Under the pieces are notes generated by a model. That model saw only the letters and a program-made list of their open reading frames with translations, searched no databases and was not told the DNA's origin. A DNA stretch of 64,000 bases from Syntrophus gentianae (GTDB lineage Bacteria; Desulfobacterota; Syntrophia; Syntrophales; Syntrophaceae), in the NCBI RefSeq assembly GCF_900109885.1, contig NZ_FOBS01000002.1, forward strand, positions 1 to 64,000. The letters run 5' to 3'. Every line of letters begins with the position of its first letter. The stretch's first letter is position 1. The position numbers were made by a program, and so were the translations under genes. Below, one piece after another: positions 19,303-28,837 of this stretch.

Positions 19303-22284
19303 CTACAGATCACGAAGGGTCCGCTGCCAGGCCTCCTTCAGGGAGGCCATGTCTTCCTCAATAATCGTCCCGCCCTGCAGTCCGGTCACCACAAAGGCCC
19401 GTTCCCCGGTGATGCGGCCAATGCAGGCCATCTCCGAATCCGCCATCATCGCCTCGAAGGCTTCCCGCACAGCGGGAGATACCGTGACCACAAAGCGGCT
19501 CTGGGATTCGGAAAAGAGCAGTTCGTCATTGCGCGAAATCCCCGCAGAGGGAACCATCGCAAGATCCACAGCCACCCCGAACCCGCCGGAAAAGGCCGTT
19601 TCCGCAATGGCGACCCCGAGACCGCCGTCGGCACAGTCATGACAGGAAGCGACCAGTCCGGCCTCCATCGCCCGGTTCAGGGCCTCGTAACGGCTTTTCG
19701 CCCTGCGGGCATCGACCTGGGGCACGCCGTTGCCCACGAAACCGTTCAGGGCATACCACTCCGACCCTCCCAGTTCCCTTCGCGTCTCCCCAAGAATGTA
19801 GACCAGATCGTCCGGCCTTTTGGCATCCATCGTCACGGCCTTCCGCACGTCGTCCATCCGGGCGACGACGGAAAAGAGGAGTGTCGGCGGAATGGAGATT
19901 TTCGTCCCCCCGATCATGTAATCATTTTTCATGCTGTCCTTCCCGGAGATGCAAGGCACGCCGTAAATCCGGGTATAATCGGAAAGCGCTTCGTTGGCCC
20001 GGACCAGTTGGGCCAGTTTGTACCGTCCATCGGGGGTCTTTTCCGATTCCACGGGATCACACCAGCAGAAATTGTCCAGTCCCGCCATCCGGACCAGCGA
20101 TGCCCCGACGGCCACGGCATTCCGGACCGCTTCATCTATGGCGCAGGCGGCCATGGCGTAGGTATCGATGTCGCTGTAGCGCGGACAGATTCCGTTGGAC
20201 ACGACGATCCCTTCAAATGACTCCAGCAGCGGCCGCAAGACCGCGGCATCTCCGGGTCCGTCCTCGGCAATCCCCACAAGGGGCTTGACGACGCTTCCTC
20301 CCTGGACTTCATGGTCGTACTGCCGGACAACCGTTTCCTTGCTGCAGATGTTGAGCCGGCCCAAGAGGTCTTTCAGAGCCTGGCCCAGGTCGGCCGGTTC
20401 GGGGAAATCGGGCTCCGGGTTGACCGGCGGCGTCCAGCGGGCCTGCAATCTCATCTGGGGCAGTCCTTCATGGAGGAATTCCATATCCAGAAAGGCCACC
20501 GTCTGCTCAGCGTAGCGCACATGAAATTTCCCGGAATCGGTGAAACGCCCCAGAACCGTCGCCTCCACCCCCATTTTGACCGCCAGGTCCTGAAAGTCAT
20601 CGATCTTATCGGGATAGACCGCCAGGGTCATCCGCTCCTGGGCCTCGGAAATGAGGATTTCCCAGGGATGAAGGCCTGCGTATTTCAGGGGCGCCTTTTT
20701 CAGGTCGATCTCACACCCGCCGGACAGACTGGCCATCTCACCCACGGAAGAAGAGAGACCGCCGGCGCCGTTGTCGGTAATGGCCCGGTACAGCCCCCGG
20801 TCGCGGGCCACCAGGAGAAAATCGGTCATCCGCTTCTGGGTGATGGGGTCCCCGATCTGGACGGCCGTGACAGGGGAGTTTTCATTCAACTCTTCCGAAG
20901 AAAAGGTTGCTCCGTGGATTCCATCCTTGCCGATGCGTCCGCCGGTCATGACCACGATGTCACCCGGCCGGACTTCCTTGATGTGGGAAGGTTCGCCTGA
21001 AATCCGGGCCGGCATGATCCCTCCCGTCCCGCAGTAAACGAGAGGTTTACCGAGAAAGCGTTCATCAAAGACGAGACAGCCGTTGACGGTGGGAATGCCG
21101 CTCTTGTTGCCCCCGTGCTCCACGCCTTCCCGCACGCCTTCATAGATGCGCCGGGGATGGAGGATGCGGGGCGGCAGCGGCCCTTCATGAAAGGGAGAGG
21201 CAAAGCAGAAAACATCTGTATTGAAGAGGAGTTTCGCCCCCTTGCCGGCGCCGAAGGGATCCCGGTTCACCCCCACGATGCCCGTCAGGGCGCCGCCGTA
21301 GGGATCAAGGGCGGAAGGCGAGTTGTGGGTCTCAACCTTGAAGACGAGATTGTATTCGTCGTTGAATTTTATGATCCCGGCATTGTCCACGAAAACGGAA
21401 AGACACCAGTCCTCCGGGCCCAGTTCTCCCCGGATGGCGGCCGTAGAGCCCTTGATGCAGCTTTTAAAGAGGGAATCAATGATCCGGGAGTTTCCCCGCT
21501 CATCCTCGTAGGTAATGAGGCTGTTGAAGATCTTGTGTTTGCAGTGCTCCGACCAGGTCTGGGCCAGACATTCCAGTTCCACATCGGTGATCCCTTTCCC
21601 CAGGCCCACCTCCCGGCGCTGGTTCTGCACCGCTTCATCCTGAAGATAATTCCTGATAATCCGCATCTCCTCCACGGTCAGCGCCAGGACACGGCTGCTG
21701 CTGATCTCCTGAAGCCGGACATCATCGTCGGGCAGATCCACATAATCGGTACGGGGTGTCTCCGCCACGACCACCTTCGGTACATAGGGTTTGACCCCTT
21801 GGCCCGGTTGCCAGGTCCGGCCGTCTATTATCTCGAATCTCTGAATCAGGTCATTGGCGAGCAGACCGGAGGCGATCTCTTCCACTTCTTGACGGTCCAG
21901 ATTCCCGGTCAGAAGGTACTGCCGTGAGGTATAGACTTTCAGGGCGTCCATTTTCGCCCCTTCCAGCAGCAGCTGCACGGCCTCCGTTGCGGTGCGGCCG
22001 ACATTATCCGTTACGCCGGGCCGGAAGCCCACTTCGATCAGCCAGTCGAAACGGTCGGCCAGGCTGCTGTTAATGGCATAACGCTGAATGACCGGGTCCG
22101 AAAACGGTCCCATCGCAATTCGTTCCAGTAAATCGTCCTTCAGATCCCCCTCCAGGGTGTAGACCTCGATCGTCTCCACCTTCTCCACGGAAAGATGGAG
22201 GTCATGGATAATCCTGCGCCGGACTTTCTCCCCCAGGGCATCCCGAACTCCCGGAAGGAAACCGACTTCAATTCTGCTGACCAT
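19303..22284 (-). CDS. purL: Phosphoribosylformylglycinamidine synthase, synthetase subunit with N-terminal PurS-like repeats
   Basis: This 993-aa protein converts FGAR, ATP and ammonia from PurQ to FGAM. The core (about residues 190-990) has the AIR-synthase-type repeats, with SEHCKHKIFNS, VFKVETHNSPSALDPYGGA, GANDR-type metal sites and a second half starting near CPRYSDIDTY. The first ~150 residues are two PurS-like units in tandem, IEVGFLPGVRDALG and IEVGFRPGVTDNVG, each followed by a VYTLEGDL/VYTSRQYLLTG strand. No separate purS is visible, so the fused units probably replace it. The overall size is that of large PurL without its glutaminase, which is encoded separately just downstream. 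Confidence 0.93.
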   Translation of the reverse strand: MVSRIEVGFLPGVRDALGEKVRRRIIHDLHLSVEKVETIEVYTLEGDLKDDLLERIAMGPFSDPVIQRYAINSSLADRFDWLIEVGFRPGVTDNVGRTATEAVQLLLEGAKMDALKVYTSRQYLLTGNLDRQEVEEIASGLLANDLIQRFEIIDGRTWQPGQGVKPYVPKVVVAETPRTDYVDLPDDDVRLQEISSSRVLALTVEEMRIIRNYLQDEAVQNQRREVGLGKGITDVELECLAQTWSEHCKHKIFNSLITYEDERGNSRIIDSLFKSCIKGSTAAIRGELGPEDWCLSVFVDNAGIIKFNDEYNLVFKVETHNSPSALDPYGGALTGIVGVNRDPFGAGKGAKLLFNTDVFCFASPFHEGPLPPRILHPRRIYEGVREGVEHGGNKSGIPTVNGCLVFDERFLGKPLVYCGTGGIMPARISGEPSHIKEVRPGDIVVMTGGRIGKDGIHGATFSSEELNENSPVTAVQIGDPITQKRMTDFLLVARDRGLYRAITDNGAGGLSSSVGEMASLSGGCEIDLKKAPLKYAGLHPWEILISEAQERMTLAVYPDKIDDFQDLAVKMGVEATVLGRFTDSGKFHVRYAEQTVAFLDMEFLHEGLPQMRLQARWTPPVNPEPDFPEPADLGQALKDLLGRLNICSKETVVRQYDHEVQGGSVVKPLVGIAEDGPGDAAVLRPLLESFEGIVVSNGICPRYSDIDTYAMAACAIDEAVRNAVAVGASLVRMAGLDNFCWCDPVESEKTPDGRYKLAQLVRANEALSDYTRIYGVPCISGKDSMKNDYMIGGTKISIPPTLLFSVVARMDDVRKAVTMDAKRPDDLVYILGETRRELGGSEWYALNGFVGNGVPQVDARRAKSRYEALNRAMEAGLVASCHDCADGGLGVAIAETAFSGGFGVAVDLAMVPSAGISRNDELLFSESQSRFVVTVSPAVREAFEAMMADSEMACIGRITGERAFVVTGLQGGTIIEEDMASLKEAWQRTLRDL

Positions 22285-22879
22285 GTCTGTTCTCGCTTTT
22301 CTTAATACTTACCGTTTTTTATCATTTTGTTCCATCCCGGCCTATTTTGCTTATGACCTGATGAATTCGAATCTTGAAAAAAAAGTTACGTACAATACCT
22401 GACTCCATAATGCAACAGAGAAAAAACGGCCTTTGCTCTGAAAACGAGGCAGATGAAAGAGAAGCAAAGGTTTCCGTCTCAAGAGAGAATCGAGAAAACG
22501 GCAAAATTAAGAAGAAAAAATCTCAAGGAGAATTATGATGACAACGGTGATGAGGACCCTTATTTTTAGGGGGAATGGTTAGAACTTTTTATTGACATCA
22601 CCAAAGGAATATGGAATTAGTCACAATGTGACTGCTTTTTAACCAAATCATTCACCTATTCTAAAGAGAAGGGAGGGATAAGGAGGGAAATCTGTATCAT
22701 CAATACTTTAAGAAAGGAGGGACAAGAAGAAGCGCTCAGGGGTAATTTTATTGATATTATTAAAAATGAGACGAGAATCAAAATCACATTTATCGAGTTC
22801 ATTGTCGTATTTGTTCTAATTTTTGTTTGATTCCAGTGGTAAGACCACGATTTGCAGCAAAAAAAAGGGGAGGACAGAT
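22285..22879. other. Long AT-rich regulatory region between divergent genes
   Basis: These 595 bp separate purL (minus) from the polytopic membrane gene (plus). The sequence is AT-rich with several agaaaagaag-like purine runs. Besides the palindrome at 22619-22633 no element is certain; a TTGACA hexamer at 22592 has no good -10 at the right distance. Possible short frames here have no support. Confidence 0.4.
22619..22633. promoter_or_regulatory. Candidate operator palindrome
   Basis: agtcacaatgtgact is a 15-bp near-perfect palindrome (seven-base arms around a central base) about 250 bp upstream of the ten-helix membrane protein gene. Its half-sites tcaca/tgtga are those bound by CRP/FNR-family regulators but in everted arrangement, so the cognate protein is unknown. 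Confidence 0.45.
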
Positions 22880-24175
22880 ATGCAGGAAGAATTAGCTGAG
22901 AAACGCGGTATCGCGACCGTTCTTGCAAAAAAGAAAGAGGAAGAAGTGGAGTTAGTTGTCAAACGCTCTTTTAACAGTCTTATTACTACGGGAATTGTTG
23001 CATCAATTCTCACTTTGATTGTAGGCCTTCTTTACTGGCCCGTCTGGGGTTGGATATCCAAAGCAATCATTTTGTCTTTTGGCGCTCCGGGGCTTCAGAT
23101 GGCCGATCCGAAAACGGCAGGAACTTATGTCAAGGTTTTTGCAGAGGCCACCTTTTTCTGGATGTGCATCAACTCCTGGATCTGGCAGGCCCTGGTCTTC
23201 GGCGGTTACGGCAAGTATTCCGTAGCAAAGCGTCAGCCGTGGGCCGGTCTCTGGTATTTGTTTGTCGGCTTGATTGTCGGCTTGGTCGCCTTCTTCATCA
23301 TTGTGGGATTTTCCGGTATCTGGTGGCATCCCTTCAGCTTGGCCATTCTGTTCACTCCGCAGACTCCCGATGAGGTCAAACTGGCCATCGAAGGCTGGGA
23401 AGCAGGCAACTTCTATGCGCTCCCCGCCATCTTGATTAATATCGGCTATGCGGCCCTGTTTCATAAATGGCCCTTTGCCGGAAATATCAAGGCCCCCTGG
23501 GACAGTGTCGGCGCCTGGACGATGAGTTCCTACTTCTGTCTGCTGGTTTGGTTCGCGCTCATCATTCCCAGTTTCTGGTTCCATTTGGACCTCAATGGAC
23601 ATCATGTCGTGTCCAAACCCATGGGTGGCTGGCCGACCTTTGTAGCCTACTGCCAGTGTTTCATCTGGTTTTTCCTTATTCCGGCCGAGGGAGGCGAGCA
23701 TTATCCCATGAAACTGTTCGCCAAGAAACAGCCCTGGATGGGCATTATCGGTCTCATCATTACCTGGCTCGGGGCCTTTGCAATGCTGTACGCCCTGCGA
23801 GCCATCATTTATCCTATGAACCTGATGCCTGGCGCGCCGCCTGATGCTCCGGTCGCATCCATTGCCTTGTCTATCGTTGTCGCAACCCTGCTTTGGCACC
23901 ATGTCTTTGACGATTGGCCCACGGCAGCCATGGTTCCGAATCTGACCGCCCGCATTTTGATTCGGATCGCCATCTGGTGGGCGTTAGGTCTCGCCTATGG
24001 TATCCTCTGGGTCAAAATCTTCAAATCGGTCCCCTATGCAGGAACCGACATGGGTCTGGGCTATCCGGTCATGGGTCCCATTGCAGGCCAGTTCGTCTGG
24101 TTGATGGCTTTCCTGTACTACAACACCTTCTTCGACAAGTGGCCTCTGGTCAGGAAAGTGCCTGCCAACAAGTAA
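22880..24175 (+). CDS. Unrecognised ten-helix inner-membrane protein with repeated WP motifs
   Basis: This 431-aa protein begins MQEELAEKRG with a short charged helix (~30 residues) and then shows about ten membrane helices. I do not recognise the family. It looks internally repeated: three modules each end with an F-x-x-W-P turn (LFHKWPFAG, VFDDWPTAA and FFDKWPLVR), and two of them contain a QPW-x-G loop before a helix (KRQPWAG and KKQPWMG). It is rich in Trp. The start has an excellent ggggagg site 6 nt upstream; a longer in-frame start at 22823 is not supported. It has its own long upstream region and a strong terminator, so it is a single-gene transcript. Transport is a guess from topology only. 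Confidence 0.8.
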   Translation: MQEELAEKRGIATVLAKKKEEEVELVVKRSFNSLITTGIVASILTLIVGLLYWPVWGWISKAIILSFGAPGLQMADPKTAGTYVKVFAEATFFWMCINSWIWQALVFGGYGKYSVAKRQPWAGLWYLFVGLIVGLVAFFIIVGFSGIWWHPFSLAILFTPQTPDEVKLAIEGWEAGNFYALPAILINIGYAALFHKWPFAGNIKAPWDSVGAWTMSSYFCLLVWFALIIPSFWFHLDLNGHHVVSKPMGGWPTFVAYCQCFIWFFLIPAEGGEHYPMKLFAKKQPWMGIIGLIITWLGAFAMLYALRAIIYPMNLMPGAPPDAPVASIALSIVVATLLWHHVFDDWPTAAMVPNLTARILIRIAIWWALGLAYGILWVKIFKSVPYAGTDMGLGYPVMGPIAGQFVWLMAFLYYNTFFDKWPLVRKVPANK

Positions 24176-24230
24176 TCAGGATTTCTTGCTGACTGAGCAA
24201 GAGCGGTAGATTTTTTCCATTAATTTTTAA

Positions 24231-24279
24231 GGCGTCTGCTTTCAAGGGTTGAGAAACCCCAAGGGCAGGCGCCTTTTTT
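24231..24279 (+). terminator. Rho-independent terminator
   Basis: Arms ggcgtctgc and gcaggcgcc pair (one G-U), with an inner aggggtt-type hairpin, followed directly by tttttt. It lies 55 bp after the membrane protein stop. Confidence 0.85.
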
Positions 24280-24421
24280 CATGGAAGTTCATAAATAAAA
24301 AATCGGCATTGATCCTTTCGGGGGATAGTGATAAAATGCAAACAATTTCAAGAAAATAGATTGCAATTCGTCTTTTTTGGAAGGCGCTGTGGAACAAGTT
24401 GGCTTTCAAAAGTGAGGAGCC

Positions 24422-25861
24422 ATGACGAAAAAACCAAGTCCCAGCTACAGTTTCCGCATTTCTCTGGAGATGCCGGAGGGAACGGCTTCCCTGTCTCGCC
24501 TTATGGCCGCATTGGGCAAAGCGGGCAGTGAGATCTGGGAAATGAAGGTCATTTCCCAGGATGAGGGCCGAATCACCCGGGAAATACTCATCCAGGCACC
24601 GGACTCAGACACTGAACGGAAGACCATCGATGGGGTTAAAAATCTGGAAGGATTTCGACTTCTCGAGGTTATCGACTGCACCTTTCATCTTCACAGGGGA
24701 GGAAAGATTGAGTTAGCCAACAAGATTCCCCTTCAAAACCGCCAGGATCTGGCCATGGCCTATACCCCCGGAGTCGCCCGCATCTGCCTCGTTATCAAGG
24801 AAGACATCGACCGGGCTCTGGATCTCACGATCAAGAAGAACGCCGTGGCGATTGTCACCGACGGCACGGCGGTCCTGGGACTGGGTGATATCGGTCCGAC
24901 AGCGGCTCTGCCGGTCATGGAAGGAAAGGCCATGCTGTTTAAAAGCTTCGGCGGCATTGATGCCTTCCCGATCTGTCTGAACACGAAGGACCCGGAAGAA
25001 ATCATCTCGGCGGTAAAATGGCTTGCCCCCGTTTTCGGCGGAATCAATCTGGAAGATATTTCAGCGCCCCGCTGCTTCGAAATCGAACAGCGTTTGAAAA
25101 AGGAGCTCGATATTCCCGTATTCCACGATGATCAGCACGGAACTGCCGTCGTCATCCTGGCGGCCCTGATCAACGCCCTGAAACTCGTCAACAAGCATCT
25201 TGAAGAAATTTCAGTCGTCGTCTGTGGTCTGGGAGCAGCCGGAATGGCCTCCATTTCTCTGCTCTTCGCGGCCGGCGTCCGCCGGATTATCGGCTGCGAC
25301 CGCAACGGCATCCTCTATCGAGGACGGCAGGAGGACATGAATCCCTTCAAGGCTGCCCTTGCCCTGAAAACAAATCCCGAAGGAAGAAAGGGCGGTCTGT
25401 ATAATGCCCTGCAAGGCGCCGATGTCTTTATCGGTCTGTCTAAACCCGCCTTGCTTCAGGGGAAGGATATTGCAGGAATGGCCCGGGACCCCATCGTTTT
25501 CGCCATGGCCAATCCCATTCCGGAAATCATGCCCGAAGAAGCGCAACCCTACGCTGCCGTCGTAGCCACGGGCCGTTCCGATTACGCCAACCAGGTGAAC
25601 AATGTCCTCTGTTTTCCCGGCCTCTTCCGGGGAGTTCTGGACTGTCACGCCCGGGACATCAATGAGGCAATGCTGCTGGCCGCCGTCCACGCCATTGCTT
25701 CCAGCGTTAAAGCGGGAGAACTCAAGCGGGATCAGATCATCCCCAGTATCTTTGACGCCACGGTCCATTCCCGCGTTGCCGCGGCAGTCAGGGAAGCAGC
25801 GCATAACTCAGGGGTTGCCCGCTCCCGTAAAGCGTATGTCTCACCGATGAAATCCGGATAA
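24422..25861 (+). CDS. NAD(P)-dependent malic enzyme with N-terminal ACT-like domain
   Basis: This 479-aa enzyme oxidatively decarboxylates malate to pyruvate and CO2. The first ~85 residues look like an ACT regulatory domain (SYSFRISLEMPEGTASLSRLMAAL), suggesting allosteric control by a small ligand such as an amino acid. The catalytic part has AYTPGVARIC, the metal-binding FHDDQHGTAVV, and the Rossmann motif CGLGAAGMAS. The last ~40 residues complete the usual NAD-binding fold. The ATG follows gaggag at 3 nt spacing. It is a single gene between two terminated units, with no operon partner. The cofactor (NAD versus NADP) cannot be decided. Confidence 0.92.
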   Translation: MTKKPSPSYSFRISLEMPEGTASLSRLMAALGKAGSEIWEMKVISQDEGRITREILIQAPDSDTERKTIDGVKNLEGFRLLEVIDCTFHLHRGGKIELANKIPLQNRQDLAMAYTPGVARICLVIKEDIDRALDLTIKKNAVAIVTDGTAVLGLGDIGPTAALPVMEGKAMLFKSFGGIDAFPICLNTKDPEEIISAVKWLAPVFGGINLEDISAPRCFEIEQRLKKELDIPVFHDDQHGTAVVILAALINALKLVNKHLEEISVVVCGLGAAGMASISLLFAAGVRRIIGCDRNGILYRGRQEDMNPFKAALALKTNPEGRKGGLYNALQGADVFIGLSKPALLQGKDIAGMARDPIVFAMANPIPEIMPEEAQPYAAVVATGRSDYANQVNNVLCFPGLFRGVLDCHARDINEAMLLAAVHAIASSVKAGELKRDQIIPSIFDATVHSRVAAAVREAAHNSGVARSRKAYVSPMKSG

Positions 25862-25880
25862 AAAATAGAAAAAAGGCAGG

Positions 25881-26753
25881 TTACGCTGTTTCCGACGGGA
25901 CAGCCGGCCGGGGGACCAGCCGATGGGTGCCGAAACGGGTGGCAAAGACCCCTCCGACGCCGATGACCAGGGCAGCAATCTTGATCATCCATCCCAGAAC
26001 GGGAATCCACCCCAAAATCCAAAGCAGGAGTAATCCCCAGAAGATTTCCTTCAGGGCACGGGAATTGTTTTTCTTGAACAGCGCCAGCAGCTTGCTGCCG
26101 ATCAGCTGGGCGACAGAAACCAGTCCCAGAAGCGCAGCACAGGCAACAAGCGTCATCTCCAGGGGAACCAGAACGATCCCCACGACGGAAATCATCAATA
26201 AGACCGCCAGGGGAACAATCAGGATGAGCACCAGGACTCCCCAGAGAATCGCCTGAAACAGATGTCCCTCGATGGCTTCGACAACCAGATTGACCGGTTT
26301 TGGAATCAGGGTGGCGATCAGCAGGGCAAGAATCAGAAGACCTGTAAAAAACAGGATGGAAATAATCGTAAAGACCCAGGACCATCCTTCCCAGTTGTCA
26401 TTCAGGACATCGGAAATCGCCTCGGAAAGATTGGCGGAATTGATTTCAGTCATGGTACCGCCGATCTGCGCTCCTTTACCTAGCACAACGACGCCGCCCA
26501 GGCAGATGACATCCCCGCCGACTTTGGCGGTCCGGGTCAGAACGACCGATCCACCCAAAGCGACGACGTAAGATTGCACCGTCCCGGAGACGGTGATCTG
26601 ACCGCCAAGGGAGATGGCATTGCGAACCCACTGCCCCTCCCCGATATGAATGTCTTCACCGATCTTCACGATCGTCTTCTTCTCGGCAAAAGCCTCCGTT
26701 GCAGAACAAAGCAGCAGGAGCAATCCCATAAGACAGATTCCGATTCGTTTCAT
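25881..26753 (-). CDS. Bactofilin-like polymer-forming membrane protein with signal peptide
   Basis: This 290-aa protein starts with a signal peptide (MKRIGICLMGLLLLLCSATE, cleaved near AFA). A short right-handed beta-repeat stretch follows, where LGG/VGG-type turns recur every ~18 residues (AISLGGQITVSG, VVALGGSVVLTR, DVICLGGVVVLG), as in bactofilin or polymer-forming cytoskeletal proteins. The rest is four or five membrane helices and a short tail. The repeat should face the periplasm. The start at 26753 gives a clean signal peptide; an in-frame ATG 18 codons earlier lacks one. It converges on the malic enzyme gene, 20 bp away. Function is unknown. Confidence 0.72.
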   Translation of the reverse strand: MKRIGICLMGLLLLLCSATEAFAEKKTIVKIGEDIHIGEGQWVRNAISLGGQITVSGTVQSYVVALGGSVVLTRTAKVGGDVICLGGVVVLGKGAQIGGTMTEINSANLSEAISDVLNDNWEGWSWVFTIISILFFTGLLILALLIATLIPKPVNLVVEAIEGHLFQAILWGVLVLILIVPLAVLLMISVVGIVLVPLEMTLVACAALLGLVSVAQLIGSKLLALFKKNNSRALKEIFWGLLLLWILGWIPVLGWMIKIAALVIGVGGVFATRFGTHRLVPRPAVPSETA

Positions 26754-26959
26754 ATTCCCTGGCTCCCCAAATTGGGAAATCCTCATAAAGAAACCCTTGC
26801 CGTCCATTTTCGGAAAGGGTCCACCGTTAAACCTCGATTCCCTGTTTCAAACGTTTTCGTTGCCGGCTTCGCAATCGATTGATTAAAGCCAGTCTTGCGT
26901 ATGGCCACACTGCCTCTGCCTTGCCGCCCTGCTGTTCTCTTTTTTTCTCTGGAACCGGG

Positions 26960-27616
26960 CTAAGAGCCGGACTCTAAAGCCATTTCCCGGCGCCGGCGGA
27001 CAAATTCAAAGAAGCCGGGCATCACGGAGAGAACAATGATTGCCAGAATAACCAGCGTAAAATTCTCTTTAACCAGAGGCAGATTTCCGAAATAATAGCC
27101 AGCCAGAAGAAACAGGGCGACCCAGAAAAGACCGCCGGCCACACTGTAAGAAAGAAAGCGGATGTAGGTCATTCTACCTATCCCTGCCACGAAAGGGGAA
27201 AAAGTCCGGACAATAGGCACAAACCGTGCGAGAACGATGGTCTTTCCGCCGTACCGCTCATAAAACTTATGGGTCCGATCGAGATGTTCCTTCTTGAAAA
27301 AACGGGATTTCTGCTGGTGAAAGACACGGGGCCCGATAAATTTCCCCAAAGTATAGTTCACATTATCCCCCGCCACGGCTGCAACGGGGAGGATCAAAAA
27401 CAGCAATTCCAGTTCCAGTGCCCCGGCGGCGGCAAATGCTCCCAGGCCAAAAAGGAGGGAATCCCCGGGCAGAAAGGGCGTCACGACCAGCCCCGTTTCG
27501 CAGAAAATAATCAGAAAAAGAAGGACATAGGTCCATACACCGAAGTTTGATATCAGAAGATTCAGATAACGGTCCAGATGAATAAAAAAATCAATAAAAT
27601 TGACCAAAATTTCCAT
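26960..27616 (-). CDS. DedA-family membrane protein
   Basis: This 218-aa inner-membrane protein belongs to the DedA/SNARE-associated (VTT) family, implicated in lipid scrambling and membrane homeostasis. It shows FCETGLVVTPFLPGDSLLF near residue 40-60 and FARFVPIVRTFSPFVAGIGRM near the middle, with the conserved arginines of the family, and five or six hydrophobic segments. The length is typical. It stands alone, ~130 bp from the next gene on either side. The substrate is unknown. Confidence 0.93.
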   Translation of the reverse strand: MEILVNFIDFFIHLDRYLNLLISNFGVWTYVLLFLIIFCETGLVVTPFLPGDSLLFGLGAFAAAGALELELLFLILPVAAVAGDNVNYTLGKFIGPRVFHQQKSRFFKKEHLDRTHKFYERYGGKTIVLARFVPIVRTFSPFVAGIGRMTYIRFLSYSVAGGLFWVALFLLAGYYFGNLPLVKENFTLVILAIIVLSVMPGFFEFVRRRREMALESGS

Positions 27617-27750
27617 GCACCATTTCCACTTATATCTTTTTTAGACCGCGAAGTATAGGGAACGACCTCCGGAAAGTCAAGAACTCCCTAGTCATTTTAT
27701 GCCCTTTCGGTCGACACGATTTTGCCATTTCTTTCTATCCTTGCTCATCC

Positions 27751-28362
27751 TCAACGGAAGAGCCTGGCCGCAATTTCTGCCACGTGCCGCCCCTGAAAAC
27801 GCGCTCCAGCCAACTCATTTTCACTGGGCCATCGGTCATTCCCCGCCCCGGCAATCGTTGAAGCGCCATAGGGAGAGCCTCCCGTGATCTCGTCATTGCG
27901 CGTCTGCCCCTGGAATGAATAAGGAAGTCCAACAATAATCATGCCATGATGAAGCAGCGTCGTGTGGAAGCTGAGGATCGTGGATTCCTGACCTCCGTGC
28001 TGTGTTCCCGTGCTGGTGAAAACGCTGCCGACCTTTCCGACCAGCGCTCCCTTGGCCCATAAACCGCCGGTTCCATCCAGAAAGGAGCGCATCTGCCCAC
28101 ACATATTTCCGAAACGGGTCGGCGTGCCAAAGATAATCGCATCGGCCGCGGCCAGTTCCTCCACAGCGCAGATCGGGATATGAGCAAAGGCCTGTTGTGC
28201 ATCGAAAACACCGATTTTTTTGAGCACTTCTTCCGGAAGCGTTTCCGGAACACGCCGCATCAAGACTTCAGCACCGGCAATTTCCCTTGCCCCTTCAGCC
28301 ACGGCCTCGGCCATACGATGAACATGACCATAGGCAGAATAATAGACGACCATAATCTTCAT
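27751..28362 (-). CDS. wrbA: WrbA-like NAD(P)H:quinone oxidoreductase
   Basis: This 203-aa flavodoxin-fold protein is expected to bind FMN and reduce quinones by two electrons. It opens [21 protein letters not shown] (FMN phosphate loop). It contains [25 protein letters not shown] and the WrbA-typical [24 protein letters not shown] block, plus [12 protein letters not shown] near the end. Length and motif order are standard. It is 70 bp after the next membrane gene and may share its transcript. Confidence 0.93.
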   Translation of the reverse strand: MKIMVVYYSAYGHVHRMAEAVAEGAREIAGAEVLMRRVPETLPEEVLKKIGVFDAQQAFAHIPICAVEELAAADAIIFGTPTRFGNMCGQMRSFLDGTGGLWAKGALVGKVGSVFTSTGTQHGGQESTILSFHTTLLHHGMIIVGLPYSFQGQTRNDEITGGSPYGASTIAGAGNDRWPSENELAGARFQGRHVAEIAARLFR

Positions 28363-28432
28363 GATTTTTCTCCTTTGAAGTCGTTTGAGAAGAAATAATT
28401 AAGAAAGGATCTTTTCCCCTGACGTTTCTCCC

Positions 28433-28831
28433 TTAAAAAATCCCGATAAGGAGCAATCCGGACAGGATGGTGATCACCGTCAGAATTGCGGTCAACCGTC
28501 CCGACACCCGGTGAATCCGTCTTATCGCTGCGGCACGGATCGGAAAGCGAAAGACAGAAAACCCCAGGACCGGCGTTAAAACCGCCCCCGACAGGGTCAA
28601 ACCGCCCAATCGGGGATGCAGGGAACCAAAATGCGGCTGCCCGGACGATGAGATCAGCACGATGGCAGCCAGAAACCCGGCGGCAAGGATTGCAACCCCG
28701 CAAAGGGCGAGGCGACGATGTCCTTTCAACCACCAAACCTTATGCCGAAAGATTCTGGCCACCGTTACGGCGGTCAGCAGCAGAGCCGATGCAGTCAGCA
28801 TGAACCCGGTATGAAGATAGAACCAATTCAT
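28433..28831 (-). CDS. Small four-helix membrane protein, cytochrome b561-like
   Basis: This 132-aa protein has four hydrophobic helices with histidines placed where heme ligands could be: HTGFM (helix 1), GHRRLAL (helix 2), HPRLGG (helix 3) and HRVSGR (helix 4). This layout recalls b561/DUF4079-type heme proteins that move electrons across the membrane, but the family match is from pattern only. It is followed 70 bp later by wrbA and preceded by a secreted-domain gene with a 6-bp gap, suggesting a small redox operon. Confidence 0.6.
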   Translation of the reverse strand: MNWFYLHTGFMLTASALLLTAVTVARIFRHKVWWLKGHRRLALCGVAILAAGFLAAIVLISSSGQPHFGSLHPRLGGLTLSGAVLTPVLGFSVFRFPIRAAAIRRIHRVSGRLTAILTVITILSGLLLIGIF

Positions 28832-28837
28832 TGGGCA

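Noticed and set aside
22592-22620. TTGACA followed by an aattag/tatgga hexamer as a promoter
   Set aside because: No -10 element falls at an acceptable distance.
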